The notes beneath the pieces are model-generated. The model saw only the letters and a list, made by a program, of their open reading frames with translations. It ran no database searches and was not told the DNA's origin. Positions 9,221 to 15,566 of a stretch of DNA of 64,000 nt are shown here, one piece after another. Source of the DNA: Flavobacterium sangjuense (GTDB taxonomy: Bacteria; Bacteroidota; Bacteroidia; Flavobacteriales; Flavobacteriaceae); contig NZ_CP038810.1 in the NCBI RefSeq assembly GCF_004797125.1, positions 2,542,001-2,606,000 on the forward strand. Reading direction: 5' to 3'. Position 1 is the first letter of the stretch, and the number at the start of each line of letters is the position of its first letter. The position numbers and the translations under genes are program-made.

Positions 9221-10291
9221 ATGACACAATACATACAAGCCAACGGTTATCCAATTTTATTTGCTGAAAAAGCTTATAATTCGCTCAATAGTTTTATTGA
9301 GGAAAACAGCTATTCCACAATTTTTATTTTAACAGATACAAATACCAACGAATATTGCTTATCCCGATTTTTGCCTTTTTTGGCTACAGAAAAAACTATC
9401 GAAATTATTGAAATAGAAGCTGGTGAAATCGAAAAAAACATCAATACTTGTGTCGAGATTTGGACAATACTAACGGAACTTGGCGGCGACAGAAAAAGTC
9501 TCCTAATTAATATTGGCGGTGGTGTGATTACCGATATTGGCGGATTTGTCGCGTCAACATTTAAAAGAGGAATCGATTTTATTCATGTTCCAACCACACT
9601 TTTAGCGATGGTTGATGCTTCAGTTGGAGGGAAAAACGGCGTAGATTTGGGTAACTTAAAAAACCAAATTGGCGTTATCAATGTTCCGAAAATGGTATTA
9701 ATTGATACTGAATACTTAGCCACTTTACCACAAAATGAAATGCGTTCCGGTTTGGCAGAAATGCTAAAACACGGATTGATAGCTGACGCTGATTATTGGA
9801 CAAAATTCAAAGATTTAAGCGAAGTTAATTTTGAAGATTTTGACGAATTAATTCATCGTTCCATCGAAATTAAAAATGAAATTGTGATGCAGGATCCAAC
9901 CGAAAACGGCATCCGAAAAGCATTGAATTTTGGTCACACTTTAGGTCACGCCATCGAAAGTTATTTTCTCGAAAACGAAAACAAAAAAACCTTACTACAC
10001 GGCGAAGCCATTGCGGTCGGAATGATTTTGGAAAGTTATATTTCATGGCAGAAAAAGTTGCTTTCAGCAGTTGACTATTTGGAAATTAAAAATGTTATCA
10101 ACGCTGTTTTTGAAACCATCGTTTTTGAAGAAAATGACCTGCAGCCCATACTCGATTTACTCATTCACGATAAGAAAAATGAGTATGGGCAAATACAATT
10201 TGCACTGCTTGACGGAATCGGAAATATTAAAATCAATCAAGCCGTTGAAAATGAATTAATTATAAAATCTTTTGCAGATTATAAAAGTTAA
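9221..10291 (+). CDS. aroB: 3-dehydroquinate synthase
   Basis: NAD- and metal-dependent enzyme converting DAHP to 3-dehydroquinate, step two of the shikimate pathway. Motifs include LLINIGGGVITDIGGFVAST (nucleotide binding), PTTLLAMVDASVGGKNGVD, RSGLAEMLKHGL, and the zinc-site histidines in FGHTLGHAIE and LLHGEAIAVGM. The start at 9221 gives 356 residues, the normal length; the frame is open back to an ATG at 9134, but that adds a hydrophobic non-conserved extension containing the likely promoter. The gene stands alone and diverges from the photolyase operon. Confidence 0.95.
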   Translation: MTQYIQANGYPILFAEKAYNSLNSFIEENSYSTIFILTDTNTNEYCLSRFLPFLATEKTIEIIEIEAGEIEKNINTCVEIWTILTELGGDRKSLLINIGGGVITDIGGFVASTFKRGIDFIHVPTTLLAMVDASVGGKNGVDLGNLKNQIGVINVPKMVLIDTEYLATLPQNEMRSGLAEMLKHGLIADADYWTKFKDLSEVNFEDFDELIHRSIEIKNEIVMQDPTENGIRKALNFGHTLGHAIESYFLENENKKTLLHGEAIAVGMILESYISWQKKLLSAVDYLEIKNVINAVFETIVFEENDLQPILDLLIHDKKNEYGQIQFALLDGIGNIKINQAVENELIIKSFADYKS

Positions 10292-10335
10292 CATAATTTT
10301 ATACAAAGTAGTACATTTCTAATATAATATTTTTT

Positions 10336-10343
10336 TACATTTG
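10336..10343 (+). promoter_or_regulatory. -7 element before the speA leader ORF
   Basis: TACATTTG, an exact TAnnTTTG match, ending 5 bp before the ATG of the 59-codon ORF at 10349. If used, transcription would start at or within a few bases of that ATG. No clear -33 TTG is seen. Confidence 0.45.
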
Positions 10344-10348
10344 CCGAG

Positions 10349-10528
10349 ATGAAAAAAAGAGCCAGCGCTTCTGTTTACAGTATTTATAGTCAAGAAACCA
10401 ACCCAAATTTCTTCACTGTAACCAATCATTTTTATATACTCAAAAATGATTTGATGGCTTTGTGTTCTCCGATTACATTTTTATTTCAGGAAAAACTTCC
10501 TATTATTTACGCAAATATTAGAGTTTGA
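10349..10528 (+). CDS. Hypothetical 59-residue protein or leader peptide upstream of speA
   Basis: An open frame beginning MKKRASASVYSIYSQETNP and ending LPIIYANIRV. I do not recognise the family. It has no signal peptide or clear domain and is not strongly hydrophobic. It lies in the 293 bp gap between aroB and arginine decarboxylase, 56 bp before the latter. A -7 box almost touches its ATG, so its mRNA would be nearly leaderless. It may be a true small gene, a regulatory leader peptide for the decarboxylase, or chance. Base composition is like neighbouring coding DNA. Confidence 0.4.
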   Translation: MKKRASASVYSIYSQETNPNFFTVTNHFYILKNDLMALCSPITFLFQEKLPIIYANIRV

Positions 10529-10584
10529 ATTATAAGATTATTTTGTTTTTATAAAATAAACTAATCCCTAATTTCACTACTTAA

Positions 10585-11988
10585 ATGAACACTAAATATT
10601 TCGATTTAATTAATCAAACCTATTACTTCCCACAGGAAGAATTTACTTTAAACAAAGAAAGCCAATTGCAATTTCACAATATCGATTTGATGAAATTAGT
10701 AGAACAATACGGCACACCTTTAAAGTTTACTTATTTGCCACAAATTTCCAACAACATTAAAAGAGCCAAAAACTGGTTTAGAAATGCCATGGAAAAAAAC
10801 AAGTACGAAGCCAAATATTACTATTGTTATTGTACCAAAAGTTCGCATTTTCAATACATAATGAATGAGGCATTCAAAAACAATATCCATATTGAAACAT
10901 CTTCTGCTTTCGATATCAATATAGTGGAGAATTTATTGGAAAACGGAAAAATCAACAAGAGCACTTATATAATATGTAATGGTTTCAAACGCGACCAATA
11001 CATTGAAAACATTGCCCGTTTGATTAATCATGGTCATAAAAATACTATTCCGATTATTGATAATTATGAGGAATTAGATTTGTTACAGGAGCAAATTAAA
11101 GGTAAATTCAAAATCGGAATCAGGATTGCTGCCGAGGAAGAACCAAAGTTTGAGTTCTATACTTCCCGTTTAGGAATTGGATACAAAAACATCTTGAACT
11201 TTTATAAAAAGCAAATTCAGGAAAATGATAAACTGGAGTTGAAAATGCTTCACTTTTTCATCAATACCGGAATTAATGATACGGCTTACTATTGGAACGA
11301 ATTGGTAAAATGTATCAAAGTTTACATTCAACTTAAAAAAGAATGTCCGTCACTTGATGGATTAAACATTGGCGGAGGATTTCCTATCAAAAACTCTCTG
11401 GCATTTGAATTTGATTACCAATATATGATTGACGAAATCATCAATCAGATTAAAATTGCCTGCGAGGAAGAGGAAGTTGATGTTCCTAATATCTTTACTG
11501 AATTTGGTTCGTTTACTGTTGGAGAATCGGGTGGCGCAATTTATCAGGTTTTGTATCAAAAACAACAAAACGACAGAGAAGCCTGGAACATGATTGACAG
11601 TTCATTTATTACAACTTTACCTGATACCTGGGCAATCAACAAACGTTTTATCATGCTTGCCGTAAACCGTTGGAATGATACTTACGAAAGGGTTTTATTG
11701 GGCGGTATGACATGCGACAGCGACGATTACTACAACTCTGAGCAGAATATGAACGCCATCTATCTGCCAAAATACAATAAAGAAAAACCCTTATATATAG
11801 GTTTCTTCAATACAGGTGCTTATCAGGAAACCATTGGTGGTTTTGGCGGTTTGCATCACTGTTTGATTCCACAGCCGAGACATATTTTAATTGATAGAGA
11901 TGAAAACGGAATTTTGGCAACTGAGGTTTTCTCAGAACAACAAACTTCTGACGATGTCTTGAAAATATTAGGATACCAAAAAAAATAA
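10585..11988 (+). CDS. speA: Arginine decarboxylase, PLP-dependent fold III
   Basis: Predicted to convert arginine to agmatine for polyamine synthesis. The 467-residue protein has an alanine-racemase-like barrel with the PLP lysine in the motif YYYCYCTKSSH (residues about 79-89), a glycine-rich phosphate site GLNIGGGFPIKN, and the C-terminal CDSDDYY motif (in GGMTCDSDDYY) of ornithine/arginine/DAP decarboxylases. It is shorter than the roughly 630-residue E. coli biosynthetic SpeA and is the compact form commonly annotated as arginine decarboxylase in flavobacteria; ornithine or another basic amino acid cannot be excluded as substrate. The deoxyhypusine-synthase-like gene follows after 142 bp. 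Confidence 0.85.
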   Translation: MNTKYFDLINQTYYFPQEEFTLNKESQLQFHNIDLMKLVEQYGTPLKFTYLPQISNNIKRAKNWFRNAMEKNKYEAKYYYCYCTKSSHFQYIMNEAFKNNIHIETSSAFDINIVENLLENGKINKSTYIICNGFKRDQYIENIARLINHGHKNTIPIIDNYEELDLLQEQIKGKFKIGIRIAAEEEPKFEFYTSRLGIGYKNILNFYKKQIQENDKLELKMLHFFINTGINDTAYYWNELVKCIKVYIQLKKECPSLDGLNIGGGFPIKNSLAFEFDYQYMIDEIINQIKIACEEEEVDVPNIFTEFGSFTVGESGGAIYQVLYQKQQNDREAWNMIDSSFITTLPDTWAINKRFIMLAVNRWNDTYERVLLGGMTCDSDDYYNSEQNMNAIYLPKYNKEKPLYIGFFNTGAYQETIGGFGGLHHCLIPQPRHILIDRDENGILATEVFSEQQTSDDVLKILGYQKK

Positions 11989-12097
11989 CATTCAAATTAA
12001 ACGCTGTCAGATCGTTATTTTTAACAAAATTAAATTGTAAAAACAGTTTGAAGTTTTAAAAAAATAGATTTTCTTTGAACAGCAAATTACAAACTAG

Positions 12098-12118
12098 AAT
12101 CTGAAATAAATTCAGATT
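12098..12118 (+). repeat. Perfect palindrome upstream of the DHS-like gene
   Basis: Inverted repeat AATCTGAA, 5 nt loop, TTCAGATT, 12 bp before the ATG at 12131. It shares the core CTGAA-N5-TTCAG with the palindrome at 26858-26876. It could be an operator, a 5' mRNA hairpin or a dispersed intergenic repeat. Confidence 0.55.
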
Positions 12119-12130
12119 AAAAATTACAAA

Positions 12131-13105
12131 ATGAGCAAAGGACCAATTAGTCAGTTTATAGAAAAACATTACCTTCATTTCAATGCGGCAGCGCTTGTTG
12201 ATGCAGCAAAAGGATACGAAGAACACTTGCTTGACAATGGTAAAATGTTGATTTCACTTGCCGGTGCTATGAGTACTGCCGAGCTGGGAAAATCATTAGC
12301 CGAAATGATTCGTCAGGATAAAGTGCATATTATTTCTTGTACTGGCGCCAATTTGGAAGAAGATATTATGAATTTGGTAGCTCACAATTCTTATAAGAGA
12401 GTACCAAACTATAGAGATTTAAGTCCGCAGGAAGAATGGGATTTATTAGAAAATCATTTTAACCGCGTTACTGATACTTGTATTCCGGAAGAAGAAGCTT
12501 TCCGCAGATTACAATCGCATTTATATGATATTTGGAACAATGCCAACTCAAAAGGAGAACGTTATTTTCCGCATGAGTTCATGTATCAGATGATTAATTC
12601 AGGTGTGTTGCAACAATATTATGAAATTGATCCAAAAGATTCCTGGATGGTGGCTGCAGCCGAAAAGAATTTGCCAATCGTAGTTCCGGGTTGGGAAGAC
12701 AGTACCATGGGAAACATCTTTGCTTCCTATTGTATCAAAGGAGAATTTAATGCTACCACTATGAAAAGTGGTATCGAATATATGATGTGGTTAGCCGATT
12801 GGTATCCAAAAAACTCAACAGGAAAAGGATTAGGTTTCTTCCAGATTGGTGGTGGAATTGCAGGAGATTTTCCAATATGTGTAGTGCCAATGTTATATCA
12901 GGATATGGAAATGCACGAGGTTCCATTTTGGAGTTATTTTTGCCAAATATCCGATTCGACTACCAGTTATGGTTCATATTCAGGAGCTGTTCCAAATGAA
13001 AAAATTACGTGGGGGAAACTCGACATACATACACCCAAATTTATTGTTGAATCGGATGCAACAATTGTTGTACCTTTAATCTTTGCTTACATACTAGATT
13101 TATAA
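12131..13105 (+). CDS. Deoxyhypusine synthase-like protein
   Basis: 324-residue NAD-dependent enzyme of the deoxyhypusine synthase family. In eukaryotes and archaea this transfers the aminobutyl group of spermidine to eIF5A; bacteria lack that substrate, and bacterial homologues are thought to act in polyamine metabolism, for example homospermidine formation. Visible motifs are LISLAGAMSTAELGK (NAD site), the central IVVPGWEDSTMGN, GGGIAGDFPICVVP, and NEKITWGKL, whose lysine aligns with the catalytic lysine of human DHS. The neighbouring arginine decarboxylase supports a polyamine role. The next gene follows after 11 bp. Confidence 0.85.
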   Translation: MSKGPISQFIEKHYLHFNAAALVDAAKGYEEHLLDNGKMLISLAGAMSTAELGKSLAEMIRQDKVHIISCTGANLEEDIMNLVAHNSYKRVPNYRDLSPQEEWDLLENHFNRVTDTCIPEEEAFRRLQSHLYDIWNNANSKGERYFPHEFMYQMINSGVLQQYYEIDPKDSWMVAAAEKNLPIVVPGWEDSTMGNIFASYCIKGEFNATTMKSGIEYMMWLADWYPKNSTGKGLGFFQIGGGIAGDFPICVVPMLYQDMEMHEVPFWSYFCQISDSTTSYGSYSGAVPNEKITWGKLDIHTPKFIVESDATIVVPLIFAYILDL

Positions 13106-13116
13106 AATATTTTTTT

Positions 13117-13539
13117 ATGAGAAGAATTATTGTAGACTATGCGAAACTAACCGGTGACATTCTGAATTTATTGGTAGATAAATTCCCTGAAGGTTACGAC
13201 GATTCCGATATTATTCGTTTTAGAAATGCCCAAAACGAATTAATTGAAGCTGTTGAAGTTAAAACAGAAGACACTATTTACTTGGTGAAAGTGAGCACAA
13301 AACTGGCTAGTCGTATGGAAAAATATGACGAAGAAGAAGATATTGACTCTGTGGTTGAACCTATTGATCCAATCAAAGGATTAGACGATGATGATGATGC
13401 GCCAAATGAAAATGACGATGAGGAAGAAGAAGATTTGTTAAATGACAAAGGCGGTTCAGACGATGGCGATGACGACGATGATGATGACGACTTTGATGCC
13501 TCAGATAACTTTGTCGAAGACGAAGACGATGATGAATAA
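13117..13539 (+). CDS. Conserved acidic protein of unknown function
   Basis: 140 residues. The first 70 or so look folded (RRIIVDYAKLTGDILNLLVD, then FRNAQNELIEAVEVKTEDT), with alternating helix and strand; the last 70 are an extremely acidic Asp/Glu-rich tail, probably disordered. Homologues in flavobacteria are sometimes labelled DNA primase without visible primase motifs, and I see none here. It follows the DHS-like gene by 11 bp and precedes a strong terminator, so the two are co-transcribed. The tail may bind metal or mimic nucleic acid (inference). Confidence 0.8.
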   Translation: MRRIIVDYAKLTGDILNLLVDKFPEGYDDSDIIRFRNAQNELIEAVEVKTEDTIYLVKVSTKLASRMEKYDEEEDIDSVVEPIDPIKGLDDDDDAPNENDDEEEEDLLNDKGGSDDGDDDDDDDDFDASDNFVEDEDDDE

Positions 13540-13565
13540 ATAATTATAAATTTTGAATTATAAAT

Positions 13566-13602
13566 GAAATCCCATGTTCCAAACGGAATTTGGGATTTTT
13601 TA
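13566..13602 (+). terminator. Intrinsic terminator after the DHS-like/acidic protein unit
   Basis: Hairpin AAATCCCA/TGGGATTT with an inner TTCC/GGAA pairing, followed by a T-run, 27 bp after the stop codon at 13539. Confidence 0.85.
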
Positions 13603-13651
13603 TTGATTCAATTTTGATATCTTCTTAATTTAAAATTCAATAAAATAATTT

Positions 13652-14170
13652 TCACAAATATCTTTCCTCAAAAACTCTCTGATGGTGATTTTGATGTCCA
13701 ATAATGGTAAATCCTAACGCGCGAACAGACATTGGTTTATTGGAAGCGATTCCTATTCGTTGTAATTCTTCATTTGAAAATGATTTGAATAAAGACAAGG
13801 TTGCTTGTCTGACAACAGCCAACTCAGTCAATAAATCCTGAATGCTTCTCTTGTTTGCATTAGCTTCGTCAACATAATCATTCTCTTCAAAACTTGACAA
13901 AGGAGTTTGGTCGTTTCTGGCAAAGCGCAAAGCACGATAAGCAAATATTCTTTCAGCGTCAATCAGGTGCTGGATAATATCTTTGATGGTCCATTTTCCT
14001 TCAGCGTAGCGATAATCAAATTTATCCAACGGAATATTTTGCACAAATTTTATAAAGCGATGCACTGAGATTTCAAGTTCTTCTATTAAGGTATATTCTT
14101 CAGAAACTTGGTTGATATAAGTGGCAAAATGTCCAGCAAATTCTTCAGCTTGTAAATCGGATGGTTTCAT
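13652..14170 (-). CDS. DinB family protein
   Basis: Four-helix-bundle protein of the DinB/DUF664 superfamily, often metal-dependent thiol (bacillithiol) transferases or stress proteins. 172 residues; metal-ligand histidines are expected in IIQHLIDAERIFAYRALRF (residues about 66-84) and in GHQNHHQRVFEERYL at the C-terminus. The block KFDYRYAEGKWTIKDIIQHL is typical of the family. It is a single gene convergent with the acidic-protein unit. Substrate is unknown. Confidence 0.88.
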   Translation of the reverse strand: MKPSDLQAEEFAGHFATYINQVSEEYTLIEELEISVHRFIKFVQNIPLDKFDYRYAEGKWTIKDIIQHLIDAERIFAYRALRFARNDQTPLSSFEENDYVDEANANKRSIQDLLTELAVVRQATLSLFKSFSNEELQRIGIASNKPMSVRALGFTIIGHQNHHQRVFEERYL

Positions 14171-14241
14171 GTAAATGATTTTTTAGTGTAGCAAAGTTCT
14201 GCATTTTATTTGCAAAAGACTAAGAACCCTGACGCTTCTTT

Positions 14242-14913
14242 TTACATTTTTTTAATCTGATATAGTGCCATCATCTGTTTTGCTTTTTCAATTTGACCAA
14301 CACATTCTAATGATTTAGCGTAACGATAAAAGTAAACAGCTTCTAATTCATCCGGGCAGTATTCAAATAGTTGCGTATACCATTTGGCTGCGGTAACCAA
14401 ATCATCTTCAAAAAAACGGTAATCTGCAACTGCTACAAGCATTTCCTCCGTTTTGTAGCCTTTCTCTAAAACCCTTTCATAGTTTTCAATGATTTTTATT
14501 TTGGTATATAACAACTTTCCATTTGGAACTGTTTGATCAACTTTGACAGGTATTATAACGGTCGGAGTAGTAACAACCGGAACAGATGATAGTTTGTCTA
14601 CAACAGGTAATTCCTCTTTTGGTTTTACCTTTACGTATTTTGGTTTTATAACTCTGGTGTTGTCTGGTCCCAAATCATTTTTATCAACTAAATCTAAACT
14701 TGAAACCGCATAAGTCGTCGTTCTTCCGCCAAATTTCATGTTTATTTTTTCTTCGACAGCATAAGCTACGACTGCAACTTCTTCAGTAGAAGTTTTCTCG
14801 GGAGTTGGTTGTGCATTTTCAGTTTTCTTATTGGCTGTTGGGGCTTTATTGCTCTTCTGAGCAAAACCACTAGAAAAAAAAATAACTATAAAGAGAAGTA
14901 CATAATTTTTCAT
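14242..14913 (-). CDS. Secreted mini-TPR protein (paralogue 1)
   Basis: 223 residues with a signal peptide (MKNYVLLFIVIFFSSGFAQ) and a low-complexity Lys/Pro/Thr/Val-rich middle. The C-terminal 85 residues form TPR-like helices (ENYERVLEKGYKTEEMLVAV, FFEDDLVTAAKWYTQLFEY, RYAKSLECVGQIEKAKQMMA). This last part resembles the N-terminal TPR segment of the OmpA-family proteins at 50890 and 63211 (YEKGYKSPDML, KWYAELYATNPDQEPEFYYR). It is probably periplasmic. It is a tandem duplicate of the gene at 15041 with a longer middle; even their upstream regions match. A role with the T9SS or cell-envelope machinery is inference. Confidence 0.8.
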   Translation of the reverse strand: MKNYVLLFIVIFFSSGFAQKSNKAPTANKKTENAQPTPEKTSTEEVAVVAYAVEEKINMKFGGRTTTYAVSSLDLVDKNDLGPDNTRVIKPKYVKVKPKEELPVVDKLSSVPVVTTPTVIIPVKVDQTVPNGKLLYTKIKIIENYERVLEKGYKTEEMLVAVADYRFFEDDLVTAAKWYTQLFEYCPDELEAVYFYRYAKSLECVGQIEKAKQMMALYQIKKM

Positions 14914-14963
14914 ATCAACTCAATTAAGATTATTGTCAATATTTAAAAACCATATCTAAGGTA

Positions 14964-14996
14964 CAAAATTATCTGCTCCTTATCTTTATTTTTCAA
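14964..14996 (-). promoter_or_regulatory. Predicted promoter of mini-TPR gene 1
   Basis: Minus-strand TTG, 22 bp spacer, then TAATTTTG (exact TAnnTTTG), about 50 bp before the ATG at 14913. Confidence 0.45.
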
Positions 14997-15040
14997 TGAA
15001 TGTTATCAACCGATGTAGTGAGGTAAAGTACCTGAAATTT

Positions 15041-15448
15041 TTATGTTTTTTTAATTTGAAACAGCGCCATCATCTCTTTTGACTTTTCAGTTTGACCGAT
15101 GCTTTTCAGTGATTCGGCATATCTGAAATAGTAAACGGCTTCTAATTCATCCGGGCAGAATTCAAATAGTTGTTCATACCATTTTGCCGCCGCTGGCATA
15201 TCTTCAGCAAAAAAACGATAATCGGCTACAGCCTGAAGCATTGCTTCGGTCTTATATCCTTTCTCTAAAACTCTTTCGTAGTTTTCGATGACTTTTATTT
15301 TGGTAAACGCCGGAACAACAACCTCCTCTTTGGGTGGAGCTGGTTTTGCTTTTTCCGTTTTTTTATTAGTCGGGACTTTGCTATCCTTCTGAGCAAAACT
15401 GCTTACAGAAAGAAAAAACGCTATAAAGAAAAGGGCATATTTTTTCAT
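15041..15448 (-). CDS. Secreted mini-TPR protein (paralogue 2)
   Basis: 135 residues; signal peptide MKKYALFFIAFFLSVSSFAQ, a short Lys/Pro-rich linker, then the same 85-residue TPR-like module as its neighbour (ENYERVLEKGYKTEAMLQAV, FFAEDMPAAAKWYEQLFEF, RYAESLKSIGQTEKSKEMMA). The 70 bp before both genes share the string ACTCAATTAAGATTAT, which supports a tandem gene duplication followed by change in linker length. Like paralogue 1 it resembles the N-terminus of the cassette OmpA proteins but lacks the propeller and OmpA parts. Function unknown. Confidence 0.8.
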   Translation of the reverse strand: MKKYALFFIAFFLSVSSFAQKDSKVPTNKKTEKAKPAPPKEEVVVPAFTKIKVIENYERVLEKGYKTEAMLQAVADYRFFAEDMPAAAKWYEQLFEFCPDELEAVYYFRYAESLKSIGQTEKSKEMMALFQIKKT

Positions 15449-15566
15449 ATTAACTCAATTAAGATTATCGGTAACATTAAAAAACTTTGTCTAAAGTACA
15501 CAAATAATCCAATCTCGTATTTATTTTGTTAAACAAATTTAATCCTTCAAACCAAAAAACCTTTAA

